This document shows, in pieces, positions 46,465 to 57,031 of a stretch of 64,000 nt of DNA (positions are counted from its first letter, which is position 1; the number at the start of each line of letters is the position of its first letter). The notes beneath the pieces were generated by a model that was not told the origin of the DNA, made no database searches, and was given only the letters and a program-made list of their open reading frames with translations. The DNA lies in NCBI RefSeq assembly GCF_964204865.1, contig NC_135250.1, positions 62,001-126,000 on the forward strand, read 5' to 3'. The stretch comes from Styela clava. Its lineage: Eukaryota; Chordata; Ascidiacea; Stolidobranchia; Styelidae. The position numbers were made by a program, and so were the translations under genes.

Positions 46465-47768
46465 CAGGGGCGGATTAAGCCCCTTTGGTGCCCTAAGCAC
46501 TGAAGACTTTGGTGCCCCCTCATGTGTAATTTAATTATAAAAACTAAAACCACATGTTTGTATTATCCATTACAAATAATCACAACTAACAGTAAATAAA
46601 ACAACTTTTACAAACATTTCTAGGTTTTTTAACTGTTATATAAAGCCGATATATATATCGGCCGTTTACTGCCGATATGATATATCGGCGAACACGCAAT
46701 ATCGGTTGAGCTCTAATCCTGAAAGAGTGTGACAATAAAGATTCATACTTCCAGTCTCAACGTGAATCGAAATACCAAAGGATACAAGTCACAACTCAGA
46801 GTGAGGTAGCTAGAGGTTGCTAGATTGAAGGACCGCAAAAACTTTTAAGGAAGTCTCGCGGGCCGCAAGTCGGAGAAAACCCAAAAGTGATCGAATTATC
46901 GCGAGTTTACTTTATTTTAAATTTAATAAACTACGAGAGTTTACCGTTCAAATCAGACTATTATTATGTTGCATGGGTGGCGTGGCGTAAAAAAGATATA
47001 TAAAGCCTTCAGTTATTTTAAAGTTAGTTCCCGAGAATTACCGTTGTATTTTGCGCATCTCGCATTTAATGTCGCTTCAAATTATATTCTTTCGTGACAG
47101 ATATTACTGGAAATCAAACCAGACACTGTGTGATGGGCAAGGAAATACGTTTCCGCCGTGTTTCCTTATGTCACCTTTCTTGCGACACTCATTTTATCTC
47201 GGGATCTCGGGATCCCAAACCCAGTTGGATTAGCTAAAAAAAACTTTAAAAACGTTCCTTTATTAGATACAAATATACGCTAAAATTGTTCTGTGAACTG
47301 CACGGAATGTATCAGCATGACAGGGTTTGGACCACCCTGGCCTACTGTATCAAAAAACTCCCGACTTCGCTGACCACGAGATCGTTGAAATGCGATCGTG
47401 GAACCGCCACATAGTGTAAATAGTTCATTGGTCCAATTGTTCAAGAGGAAAGATTTTTTTTATAACAAAAATGCAGCAACAAGGTGAATACTAGAAATTA
47501 AAAACAACAATAATTTAAGAAAACGACTCATAGGCCCATTTCGCGTCCAATAAATAAGTTTTAGTGTTTATTTTTAATAAAGAAGGTTAATATGATACTT
47601 GAAGACAAAAAATAAGCATTTTGAAGTTGGAGTCGTCTGGTGAACTCGTAATATTCTAATAAACACCGATAAACTATATAAAATTCTGCTTTAAAATTTC
47701 TCTAGTGCCCCTCTTTGCTTGGTGCCCTAAGCACGTGCTTATATTGTTTAATGGTTAATCCGGCGCTG
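46465..47768. mobile_element. hAT-like element inserted in a tRNA-array spacer, 1304 bp
   Basis: The ends CAGGGGCGGATTAA and (complement) CAGCGCCGGATTAA match at 12 of 14 bases. The flanking spacer sequence CTCTTACC is duplicated exactly (46457-46464 and 47769-47776). Both ends share a GGTGCCCTAAGCAC motif. The interior contains a piece of another hAT end (GATATATATCGGCC with its mirror, 46648-46725) and no transposase frame. Confidence 0.85.
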
Positions 47769-47906
47769 CTCTTACCCCAGTTTACCTAAATCCCAGTCCA
47801 GCTGCCTATTGCAGTAACTTTTCAAATTTACAGTTTAATTAAGTAACAGAAGTTATTTAACAGCGGGATAAGAATGACATGAATCGCCCGCGTCGACGGT
47901 GTAACC

Positions 47907-47978
47907 GCGTCGATGGTGTAACGGTTAGCATTGTTGCCTTCCAAGCAATAATTCCGGGTTCGACTCCCGTTCAACGCA
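47907..47978 (+). tRNA. tRNA-Gly(UCC), degenerate full-length copy
   Basis: Changes at G45 to A, G64 to T and G67 to A, the last two breaking T-stem and acceptor pairs. A partial 5' duplicate (GCGTCGACGGTGTAACC) precedes it at 47890. Confidence 0.6.
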
Positions 47979-48104
47979 TGTCTCTTACCCTAGTTTACCT
48001 AAATTCTCGTTTAGCTTGCCTTATTGCAGTAACTTTTCAAACTTACAGTTTAATTATTAAATACAAGTTATTCAACAGCGGGATGAGAATGACATGAATC
48101 GTCC

Positions 48105-48176
48105 GCGTCGATAGTGTAACAGTTAGCATTGTTGCCTTCCAAGCAATAGTTCAGGGTTCGACTCACAGTCGACGCG
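48105..48176 (+). pseudogene. tRNA-Gly copy at the retroelement junction
   Basis: Six or more changes (G9 to A, G17 to A, C49 to A, C61 to A, G63 to A, A72 to G). Its 3' half plus ten spacer bases recurs on the far side of the non-LTR element. Confidence 0.7.
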
Positions 48177-48259
48177 TGTCTCTTACGTTCTTTTTTTTTT
48201 GGTAGGCCTCAACCCACCGATACTTACCTTTTTATACTTACTTGTTGCAGGGGAGGCTT

Positions 48260-50964
48260 TTAGATGGTCTTTCTTTTTCTGAAAAATAAAAGGTAAAGAT
48301 TAACAGAAAGCCTGGCCTCGACGAAACATTTCCCGCCACATGGGAGGGTTCGGAGAAATGCACCCTGATGCACACTCATTGAACCCTCTACTTCCACAGG
48401 CTCAGAGATCCAGAGGTAAGAGAAGATCTTGCGATCAATATATTTTATGACAGGAGGTGGTATGGGGACCGACCTCGCGCTTAAAAGAACCTGAGACAAG
48501 ATCAAAGAATTGATAACCAAGATCTTGCCGTACCAGGATAATGATCTAGACCGATTAAAATTAATTATCTGTTCGATCTTGGAGACCTTCTCGCTCCAAG
48601 TTATATTAATTTGGTTTTCACCGAAGTAGATTCCAAGGATTTTAATGTGGTCCTTTATGTACCTATGATAGGGAAAAAAAATAGAATCTCCTTCGCCCTA
48701 TCATTAGTACAGAGGATGGAGGTTTTTTCTCTATTGATCCGCTGCCCTGTGGCTAGACGAAAGAGCTGCAAGTTATTGAAAATAGCATCAATCGAGTATG
48801 CGTCCGACACAACAAAAGTTGCGTCGTCCGCATACTGATCCAATTTGTGGGTGAAATTACCAATACGAATACCTTTTATTAATTTATTATTGATTACACA
48901 TCGGCTGAGGGGCTCCACATTGATGGTGTAGAGTAACATACTAAGAGGACACCCTTGACGGATGCCTCTCAGTATGTTAATTTCTTGGGTGAAAGCCCCA
49001 TTTATCTCAATGATGCTGGTAATGCCGGTGTAAATGGATTTTATCAATCTCAAGGCGCTTGGACATAAGTTATTGCTTTCGAGAAGTCTCAAAAGATAAT
49101 TATGATTAACCATGTCAAACGCCCTTGAGATTATCAATGGAAACAATGAAATACGGACTATTAGTATATTTGGCATAATTGAGTGCACTTGTGATATTAT
49201 AATGCACATCAAAGATAGACCGACCCAGAATGGTACTTTTCTGGGTCGGACTGATTATGCCAGAGAAGGCATTTAAAAGGCGCCTCGAAAGAAGTTTTGT
49301 GATGATTTTATAATTGACGTTTAGATTTGAAATCGGACGCCAATTTTTCAAATCTATAGCGTCGGATTTCTTATAAATTAATTTAACTCTTGCTACTTTT
49401 GATGATTCTGGCAGCATGCCAGAAAGTAAAACGTTATTAATTATAATTATGAGTTCTTTTTTGATTAGGGTCCAGAACGCTAAGTAAAATTCCCTTGACA
49501 AGCCGTCGAGACCCGGCGACTTGCCATTGTCCATATTTTTTATTATAGAAAAGACTTCTTCCTCAGTAGTTCCATTCTCAATTTGGCCGTTGTCATCACT
49601 CGATAATTGAGTGGTTTCCATGACTTTTAAAAGTTCATCCTGGGTTGCCACATCAATATCTGATGTGGTTCCCCAGAGATCCTTATAAAAGACATGGACT
49701 ATACTAATTATTTCCTCCGGTTTTTCTTTAATTTGTCCGAATTTATCCTTAAGTTGTGTAATTATGGTGTCCTGATCTCTTTTTTAAGTTTCTGATAGAA
49801 GATTTTGGTGAGCTCTTCACCCTCTTCCATCCATTGAATACGTGCTTTTAATTTGATATACTCTAATTTTTTAGTCTCGTGAAGAAGAAGTTCCTTTCTT
49901 GAATTTAATATTTCCGCATGATGTTGTCCATCTCTAATTAAAAAACCCGGATGGTCCTTTTTCTTTCTATGTAGATCTGCTTTATAGATGGAAAAAGCAA
50001 TGCTACTCTTTTTTAATACTATTTTTAGTGAAATCCCACCAATCTTGAATATATGAAAATTCTTCCATGCGGTGAACAAGATTTTTATAATTATTAATTA
50101 TTATTTCCCGATATTCTGGATCACTATACAGAGAGGTGTTATTTCTCCAGGCACCCTTGCCCCATCTAATCTTCGTTGAAGATTTCGGTCTAGCCTTTCC
50201 ATCCACCTTTTTCAAGGTGGATTTCAAGAGTAGGGCTGGAGCAAGGGTGTGATCTGAAGCTGTATTTATTATATGATTGATATCTTTCACACAGGCCGCG
50301 TAGTGATCGGAGATATAAAATCGATCAATCCTACGCGCCTGTGTATCTACTTTGCAGGTATATACCTAACCAGCCGGATGTTTTTGGCGAAAGATATCAA
50401 TCATACCAAGAGATTTTAAAGAGGATCCAAGTATTTTTTCCGCCTTGGTGAGCCTGAAGTTCTGTTTAATTAGAACATCACATTCATCCAAGACGGCATT
50501 AAAATCCCCTAAAATTATAAGTGGGTCCAGGGGGTCTAGGGTCTGGAACACACCGCACATCCTCACCATGAAGTCAGTCTGGGTACGGCCCGAACCGAAG
50601 GGAAATAAGCATTCATTAAGCATGTAATGCTACTATTGAATAAAAAGTCCAGACGGTCGAGCCTGTATGGAATTAAAACCCTGTACGATAGAATGGTACA
50701 GGGGATGTTATCTTTAACTAGAATTCCAGTCCGAGCTCTGAAATATTTCATCGAGGTGACTTCATGGGGGATGGTACGCGGTTGGTTGAGGTGCGCGGTG
50801 TATCCCAGGTCGGCTGCCCAGGAATCAATCTCATCTTTTTTGCAACAGTGTACTTGTTGCAAGGAAATTATTCCAGGTTGGTGTCTCCGTATCCAGAGAC
50901 CCAACCTGTGTCTATTTGAGTTCAGTCCGTTAACATTGAGTGAAACTAAATTCAAAGTATCCAT
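48260..50964 (-). pseudogene. ORF2: AP endonuclease plus reverse transcriptase, broken
   Basis: Starts at MDTLNLVSLNVNGLNSNRHR (50964). Endonuclease landmarks follow: the usual LQETH-type motif is SLQQVH, so the catalytic Glu appears changed to Gln; IILGDFNAVLDE is intact; ASDHTLAP supplies the SDH motif. Reverse-transcriptase landmarks follow: GKSPGLDGLSREFY, WRPISNLNVNYKI, GIRQGCPLSM and the catalytic QYADD (49021-48830 region). Reading alternates between two frames with breaks near 50600, 50050, 49750, 49180 and 48600, and an in-frame TAG near 50370, so no full protein can be made. The enzyme family nicks target DNA and copies its RNA at the nick. Confidence 0.85.
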
Positions 50965-51314
50965 TAGAGATTTGGGTAATAATTATATATTATGCCGCTC
51001 AATAAATTACGCACAGTTGGTATAGTACGATTATTAGAATGGTTATTGTGGATGTTAATCCACCAGCATAGAAGAGACAGAAAAGAGGGATTATGAAAAC
51101 TCGGAGCTATGGTTTATTATTCACCGGCAGATGGTTCTGAAAAACCCCGGGATTTAGTGGGGGGGTGAGCTGATGACGCGTCCGAAGACGAGCTCTCGCA
51201 TCCCCTCTTCTCGTCCCTGAGAATCGAAGGCTTTTAAATTTTGGAGTAGTCCCAGTCCGGACCCGGCTCTTTGGATTTACGATGGATGCGTATCTTCTCG
51301 CGAAAAGACACGTG

Positions 51315-52521
51315 TTATTCTTCCGAGCACTCTGTAAGTTTGGCTATATTAAGTAAGTCAGCTTCCAGAGAGCTCTCATCATCGTCGCTGTTTTCTTCCA
51401 GGTTAGCCGAGTCCTTTCCAGGACCACTACCATTATTTGAAACCCTATTAATTTTATTTCCCATATTTTCCGACTCTAGAGAGTCGGTAATTTCGTGTAT
51501 CTCAGTCGGGACAGGATGGAAATCAACTCTAACCCGACTGAGAAAATTACCAGTCTTACTAGAAGAGTTCTCCTTATTATAAATATTATTTTCCTTTTCT
51601 ATCCGTACAGGCATTGCTGGAGCACTTGATGAGATCTTGGCGAAGGTGTATTTCGCCTTCCTCATCAAGGTTTTAGAAACAGATTGTACGGGAGATTTAA
51701 TTTGCGGTGGTGCTGCTTCACTAGACTTCCTGCCAGATGGAATGGAGGGGAAGTCGGCGCAGTCCCTCTGCACATGCCCGGCTTTTTTGCACAGGCGGCA
51801 AAAAGGGGGGTTAATGCACTCTCGGGCCAAATGCTCGGTAGCGAAGCAGTTTAAACATGATTTTACATAGAGTTCCGCGGGGAGGTACGTCTTACAGCGC
51901 ATACCGGCTATGTTGATGAAGTCAGGAAAATTATTCCTGTCGAAGTCATCAACAATGGCTTGAATGTAGCCATTATATACCTTGGTATTTTTAAGGTATA
52001 TTCGGTATACGCGGCGTACCTCCCCGAACTTCAGCGAGTCGAGCATGGTGGTAATTTGCTCGATCGTCGCCTCCGTCGGGATACTCCGCACACTAATGCG
52101 CGTGCCTAAACCACGCGACAAAGAAAAATTAATTCGGCCAGATGGGGTATCAAGCTTGTTTCCTATCGTAGATAGGAACTTGTCACGATTTCCCCCATCT
52201 GCCGCCTGGAAGGTGATATTCCAAGTTCCCGACCTAATTGGGACACTCCTTCAACAAGTGACCTAAAGGGTCGACCGACGAAAAAAGTTGGTAGAAAGCG
52301 GCGACAGTGGGGATGTCCTGCGATGTTGTGGCGTCAATTGACTCCCCACGTTGAACTTCGATCCCCTTCACGTTCGCGACCTTCGGAATCGACGCTGCGA
52401 CACTTGAGAATAGTGGTTTGGCTGCCGAAGAAGAAGAGGTCTGCGGGTCAGATGGTCCAGTTGCCGGTCTGCCAGAGACACTCTGACTGCCGAGAGGCAG
52501 GTGTGTCCTGGCAGACATCAA
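51315..52521 (-). pseudogene. ORF1: CCHC zinc-knuckle nucleic-acid-binding protein, broken
   Basis: From ATG 52521 the first 95 codons (S/A/P-rich) run to a stop near 52236. The sequence then continues in another frame through SRGLGTRISVRSIPTEATIE, an RRM-like or hydrophobic region. Two adjacent zinc knuckles follow: CLNCFATEHLAREC and CRLCKKAGHVQRDC (about 51860-51770). A long charged tail ends at 51315 in LTECSEE. One frameshift separates the parts. Tandem CCHC knuckles in ORF1 are typical of L1/Tx1 and related non-LTR elements. Confidence 0.8.
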
Positions 52522-52900
52522 GATCTTTACGAAAAACTATAGAAGAAATGTGGAACCCCAGATGTTATTCAACTAAGAGTTATTCAGGAAACCTACTACA
52601 AATAAACTAACTGAAGGATAATAAAAACGAGCTAGATATTATGGTAGTAGTAGAAATTAGGGCTATTAGCTAACAGAAGTTTATAAACTAACAGAGAAAC
52701 AAACAAAAGCGGTAACGGTTTAATATATAAAAACCGTTACGGAAACGCCGGGGTGGCCTAAAAGAAATTCCCGAAAGGGGAGAGGCCACTCCCAATACAC
52801 CTGGTTCGGAGCGGGCTGGCAAAAGCCGCGGAATGGCAGAAAAGACTACCAGATTCTCCGTGCTGTTGATCAAGGGAGTCAAGCTTACCTTAATCAAAAC

Positions 52901-52935
52901 AGCAATAGTTCCGGGTTCGACTCCGGTTCGACGCG
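52901..52935 (+). pseudogene. tRNA-Gly 3' half beside the retroelement
   Basis: Covers about positions 38-72 with altered CTCCGGTTCGACGCG at the end. It is the right-hand partner of the candidate 45-bp target duplication. Confidence 0.7.
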
Positions 52936-53054
52936 TGTCTCTTACCCTAGTTTACCTAAATTCTCGTTCAGCTTGCCTTATTGCAGTACCTTTTCAAACT
53001 TACAGTTCAATTATTAAATACAAGTTATTTAACAGCGGGATGAGAATGACATGA

Positions 53055-53075
53055 GTTCGACTCCCGGTCGACGCA
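53055..53075 (+). pseudogene. tRNA-Gly 3' fragment
   Basis: Only GTTCGACTCCCGGTCGACGC plus A remains. The 5' two-thirds is deleted, the spacer running directly into the T loop. Confidence 0.75.
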
Positions 53076-53199
53076 TGTCTCTTACCCTAGTTCACTTATA
53101 TCCCAGTCCAGCTGCCTATTGCATCAACTTTTCAGATTTACAGTTTAAATAAGTAACAGAAGTTATTTTACAGAGGGATGAGCATGACGGGAATCGTCC

Positions 53200-53271
53200 G
53201 CGTCGATGGTGTAACGGTTAGCATTGTTGCCTTCCAAGCAATAGTTCCGGGTTCGACTCCCGGTCGACGCA
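53200..53271 (+). tRNA. tRNA-Gly(UCC), consensus
   Basis: First fully intact unit of the array. Exact consensus; spacer A follows, of the short variant ending TACTAGTTAACAG. Confidence 0.93.
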
Positions 53272-53392
53272 TGTCTCTACCCTAGTTTACCTAAATTCTC
53301 GTTCAGTTTGCCTTGTTAGAGTAACTTTTAAAACTTACAGTTTAATTATTAAATACTAGTTAACAGCGGGATGAGAATGACATGCATCGTCC

Positions 53393-53464
53393 GCGTCGAT
53401 GGTGTAACGGTTAGCATTGTTGCCTTCCAAGCAATAGTTCCGGGTTCGACTCCCGGTCGACGCA
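53393..53464 (+). tRNA. tRNA-Gly(UCC), consensus
   Basis: Exact consensus; spacer C follows, whose oligo-T run is TTTTT. Confidence 0.93.
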
Positions 53465-53588
53465 TGTCTCTTATCCTAGTTTACCAAAATCCCAGTCCAG
53501 CTGGATATTGCAGTAACTTTTTAGATTTACAGTTTAAATAAGTAACAGAAGTTATTTAACTGCGGGATGAGAATGACGTGAATCGTCC

Positions 53589-53644
53589 GCGACGATGGTG
53601 TAACAGTTAGCATTGTTGCCTTCCAAGCAATAGTAATCCAAGCA
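53589..53644 (+). pseudogene. T-arm-less tRNA-Gly, 56 nt
   Basis: Acceptor GCGACGA; D and anticodon arms intact apart from G17 to A. After AAGCAATAG the T arm is replaced by TAATCCAAGCA. No B box. Spacer F follows. Confidence 0.85.
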
Positions 53645-53768
53645 TGTCTCTTACCCAAGTTTACCTAAACCCCAGTCCAGCTGTCTATTGCATTTACTTT
53701 TCAGACTTACAGTTTAAATAAGTAACAGAAGTTATTTCACAGAGGGATGAGCATGACGGGAATCGTCC

Positions 53769-53840
53769 GCGTCGATGGTGTAACGGTTAGCATTGTTGCC
53801 TTCCAAGCAATAGTTCCGGGTTCGACTCCCGGTCGACGCA
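53769..53840 (+). tRNA. tRNA-Gly(UCC), consensus
   Basis: Exact consensus; spacer A follows. Confidence 0.93.
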
Positions 53841-53965
53841 TGTCTCTACCCTATTTTACCTAAATTCTCGTTCAGTTTGCCATGTTAGAGTAACTTTTCA
53901 AACATACAGATTAATTATTAAATACAAGTTATTTAACAGCGGGATGAGAATGACATGAATCGTCA

Positions 53966-54037
53966 TCGTCGATGGTGTAACGGTTAGCATTGTTACCTTC
54001 CAAGCAATAGTTCCGGATTCGACTCCCGTTCGACGCA
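53966..54037 (+). pseudogene. tRNA-Gly(UCC), four changes
   Basis: G1 to T, G30 to A (anticodon stem), G52 to A (T stem and B box) and G64 to T. It is the most altered full-length copy in the core. Spacer D follows. Confidence 0.65.
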
Positions 54038-54154
54038 TGTCTAATGTTATTGTTTACCTAAATTCTAGATTAGCTGTCTCATTGCAACAGCTCGCCTATC
54101 TAAATTAGGAACACACGCTATTTTAGGGCGAGTTCAGAACGACATACATTGTCC

Positions 54155-54226
54155 GCGTCGATGGTGTAACGGTTAGCATTGTTGCCTTCCAAGCAATAGT
54201 TCCGGGTTCGACTCCCGGTCGACGCA
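54155..54226 (+). tRNA. tRNA-Gly(UCC), consensus
   Basis: Exact consensus; upstream flank is the D-family leader (GACATACATTGTCC); spacer B follows. Confidence 0.93.
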
Positions 54227-54350
54227 TGTCTCTTACCCTAGTTCACTTATATCCCAGTCCAGCTGCCTATTGCATCAACTTTTCAGATTTACAGTTTAAA
54301 TAAGTAACAGAAGTTATTTTACAGAGGGATGAGCATGACGGGAATCGTCC

Positions 54351-54422
54351 GCGTCGATGGTGTAACGGTTAGCATTGTTGCCTTCCAAGCAATAGTTCCG
54401 GGTTCGACTCCCGGTCGACGCA
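54351..54422 (+). tRNA. tRNA-Gly(UCC), consensus
   Basis: Exact consensus; spacer A (short variant) follows. Confidence 0.93.
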
Positions 54423-54543
54423 TGTCTCTACCCTAGTTTACCTAAATTCTCGTTCAGTTTGCCTTGTTAGAGTAACTTTTAAAACTTACAGTTTAATTAT
54501 TAAATACTAGTTAACAGCGGGATGAGAATGACATGCATCGTCC

Positions 54544-54615
54544 GCGTCGATGGTGTAACGGTTAGCATTGTTGCCTTCCAAGCAATAGTTCCGGGTTCGA
54601 CTCGCGGTCGACGCA
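54544..54615 (+). tRNA. tRNA-Gly(UCC), C61G variant
   Basis: C61 to G puts a G:G mismatch in the T stem; otherwise consensus. Spacer A follows. Confidence 0.75.
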
Positions 54616-54740
54616 TGTCTCTACCCTAGTTTACCTAAATTCTCGTTCAGTTTGCCTTGTTAGAGTAACTTTTCAAACTTACAGATTAATTATTAAACAC
54701 AAGTTATTTAACAGCGGGATAAGAATGACATGAATCGTCA

Positions 54741-54812
54741 TCGTCGATGGTGTAACCGTTAGCATTGTTGCCTTCCAAGCAATAGTTCCGGGTTCGACTC
54801 CCGGTCGACGCA
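54741..54812 (+). tRNA. tRNA-Gly(UCC), T1/C17 variant
   Basis: G1 to T loses the first acceptor pair, and G17 to C changes the conserved GG of the D loop. Spacer C follows. Confidence 0.65.
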
Positions 54813-54936
54813 TGTCTCTTATCCTAGTTTACCAAAATCCCAGTCCAGCTGGATATTGCAGTAACTTTTTAGATTTACAGTTTAAATAAGTAACAGAAGT
54901 TATTTAACTGCGGGATGAGAATGACGTGAATCGTCC

Positions 54937-54992
54937 GCGACGATGGTGTAACGGTTAGCATTGTTGCCTTCCAAGCAATAGTAATCCAAGCA
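54937..54992 (+). pseudogene. T-arm-less tRNA-Gly, 56 nt
   Basis: Same class as 53589-53644 but with G17 unchanged. Spacer F follows. Confidence 0.85.
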
Positions 54993-55116
54993 TGTCTCTT
55001 ACCCAAGTTTACCTAAACCCCAGTCCAGCTGTCTATTGCATTTACTTTTCAGACTTACAGTTTAATTAAGTAACAGAAGTTATTTCACAGAGGGATGAGC
55101 ATGACTGGAATCGTCC

Positions 55117-55188
55117 GCGTCGATGGTGTAACGGTTAGCATTGTTGCCTTCCAAGCAATAGTTCCGGGTTCGACTCCCGGTCGACGCA
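55117..55188 (+). tRNA. tRNA-Gly(UCC), consensus
   Basis: Exact consensus; leader reads GACTGGAATCGTCC; spacer A follows. Confidence 0.93.
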
Positions 55189-55313
55189 TGTCTCTACCCT
55201 AGTTTACCTAAATTCTCGTTCAGTTTGCCATGTTAGAGTAACTTTTCAAACTTACAGATTAATTATTAAATACAAGTTATTTAACAGCGGGATGAGAATG
55301 ACATGAATCGTCA

Positions 55314-55385
55314 TCGTCGATGGTGTAACGGTTAGCATTGTTGCCTTCCAAGCAATAGTTCCGGATTCGACTCCCGGTCGACGCA
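55314..55385 (+). tRNA. tRNA-Gly(UCC), T1/A52 variant
   Basis: G1 to T and G52 to A, the latter weakening the T stem and B box. Spacer D follows. Confidence 0.65.
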
Positions 55386-55502
55386 TGTCTAATGTTATTG
55401 TTTACCTAAATTCTAGATTAGCTGTCTCATTGCAACAGCTCGCCTATCTAAATTAGGAACACACGCTATTTTAGGGCGAGTTCAGAGCGACATACATTGT
55501 CC

Positions 55503-55574
55503 GCGTCGATGGTGTAACGGTTAGCATTGTTGCCTTCCAAGCAAGAGTTCCGGGTTCGACTCCCGGTCGACGTA
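55503..55574 (+). tRNA. tRNA-Gly(UCC), G43/T71 variant
   Basis: T43 to G loses the outer anticodon-stem wobble, and C71 to T makes a G1:U71 wobble. B box intact. Spacer A follows (CTACTTTACC form). Confidence 0.7.
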
Positions 55575-55699
55575 TGTCTCTACCCTACTTTACCTAAATT
55601 CTCGTTCAGTTTGCCATGTTAGAGTAACTTTTCAAACTTACAGATTAATTATTAAATACAAGTTATTTAACAGCGGGATAAGAATGACATGAATCGTCA

Positions 55700-55771
55700 T
55701 CGTCGATGGTGTAACCGTTAGCATTGTTGCCTTCCAAGCAATAGTTCCGGGTTCGACTCCCGGTCGACGCA
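55700..55771 (+). tRNA. tRNA-Gly(UCC), T1/C17 variant
   Basis: Same changes as 54741-54812; spacer C follows. Confidence 0.65.
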
Positions 55772-55895
55772 TGTCTCTTATCCTAGTTTACCAAAATCCC
55801 AGTCCAGCTGGATATTGCAGTAACTTTTTAGATTTACAGTTTAAATAAGTAACAGAAGTTATTTAACTGCGGGATGAGAATGACGTGAATCGTCC

Positions 55896-55951
55896 GCGAC
55901 GATGGTGTAACGGTTAGCATTGTTGCCTTCCAAGCAATAGTAATCCAAGCA
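55896..55951 (+). pseudogene. T-arm-less tRNA-Gly, 56 nt
   Basis: Identical in the gene region to 54937-54992; spacer F follows. Confidence 0.85.
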
Positions 55952-56075
55952 TGTCTCTTACCCAAGTTTACCTAAACCCCAGTCCAGCTGTCTATTGCAT
56001 TTACTTTTCAGACTTAAAGTTTAAATAAGTAACAGAAGTTATTTCACAGAGGGATGAGCATGACGGGAATCGTCC

Positions 56076-56147
56076 GCGTCGATGGTGTAACGGTTAGCAT
56101 TGTTGCCTTCCAAGCAATAGTTCCGGGTTCGACTCCCGGTCGACGCA
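56076..56147 (+). tRNA. tRNA-Gly(UCC), consensus
   Basis: Exact consensus; spacer A follows, ending in GACATGTTCGTCA. Confidence 0.93.
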
Positions 56148-56271
56148 TGTCTCTACCCTAGTTTACCTAAATTCTCGTTCAGTTTGCCATGTTAGAGTAA
56201 CTTTTCAAACTTACAGATTAATTATTAAATACAAGTTATTTAACAGCGGGATGAGAATGACATGTTCGTCA

Positions 56272-56343
56272 TCGTCGATTGTGTAACGGTTAGCATTGTT
56301 GCCTTCCAAGCAATAGTTCCGGGTTCGACTCCCGGTCGACGCA
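56272..56343 (+). tRNA. tRNA-Gly(UCC), T1/T9 variant
   Basis: G1 to T and G9 to T; T arm and B box intact. Spacer G follows. Confidence 0.65.
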
Positions 56344-56467
56344 TGTCTCTTACCCTAGTTTACTTAAATCCCAGTCCAGCTGCCTATTGCATTTACTTTT
56401 CAGACTTACAGTTTAAATAAGTAACAGAAGTTATTTCACAGAGGGATGAGCATGACGGGAATCATCC

Positions 56468-56533
56468 GCATCGATGGAGTAACGGTTAGCATTGTTGCCT
56501 TCCAAGCAATAGTTCCGACTCCCGGTCGACGCA
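56468..56533 (+). pseudogene. tRNA-Gly with 6-nt T-arm deletion
   Basis: G3 to A, T11 to A, and loss of GGGTTC from the T arm, which removes the B box; 66 nt. Spacer E follows. Confidence 0.85.
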
Positions 56534-56650
56534 TGTCTTTCGTCATTGTTCACCTAATTTCTAGATTAGCTGTTTCATTGCAGCAGCTCGGCAATCTAAA
56601 TTAGCAACACACGATTTTTCACAGTGATTTCAGAGCGACATGCATTGTCC

Positions 56651-56716
56651 GCGTCGATGGTGTAACGGTTAGCATTGTTGCCTTCCCAGCAATAGTTCCG
56701 ACTCCAGGTCGACGCA
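56651..56716 (+). pseudogene. tRNA-Gly with 6-nt T-arm deletion and anticodon-loop change
   Basis: A37 to C beside the anticodon, C62 to A, and the same GGGTTC deletion; 66 nt. Spacer E follows. Confidence 0.85.
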
Positions 56717-56833
56717 TGTCTTTCGTCATTGTTCACCTAATTTCTAGATTAGCTGTTTCATTGCAGCAGCTCGGCAATCTAAATTAGCAACACACGATAT
56801 TTCACAGTGATTTCAGAGCGACATGCATCGTCC

Positions 56834-56905
56834 GCGTCGATGGTGTAACGGTTAGCATTGTTGCCTTCCAAGCAATAGTTCCGGGTTCGACTCCCGGTCG
56901 ACGCA
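56834..56905 (+). tRNA. tRNA-Gly(UCC), consensus
   Basis: Exact consensus; spacer A follows, with CTGAATTC and an extra A in TTAGAAGTAAC. Confidence 0.93.
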
Positions 56906-57031
56906 TGTCTCTACCCTAGTTTACCTGAATTCTCGTTCAGTTTGCCTTGTTAGAAGTAACTTTTCAAACTTACAGTTTAAATATTAAATACAAGTTATTT
57001 AACAGAGGGATGAGAATGACATGAATCGTCC

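Larger units (their letters stand above)
48187..52900 (-). mobile_element. Non-LTR retrotransposon (L1/Tx1-like) inserted in the tRNA array
   Basis: Minus-strand element of about 4.7 kb with a T run at 48189-48200 (a poly(A) tail on its own strand). Then come a reverse-transcriptase frame, an APE-type endonuclease, a CCHC zinc-knuckle ORF1, and about 380 bp of 5' leader. It is embedded in tRNA-Gly sequence: 48142-48186 on the left matches 52901-52945 on the right at 40 of 45 positions, including an unusual GACGCGTG shared only by these two. This is a candidate long target-site duplication. Several frameshifts and stops show the copy is dead. The clade is inferred from gene layout and RT wording (RQGCPLSMLLYTINVEPLSR). 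Confidence 0.85.

Noticed and set aside
47879-48097. 72-codon open frame in the array
   Set aside because: It reads through tRNA and spacer sequence, and the same frame appears in other units (52833-53054). It is an accidental frame of the repeat.
50627-51025. 132-codon plus-strand frame in the retroelement
   Set aside because: Antisense shadow of the endonuclease region of ORF2.
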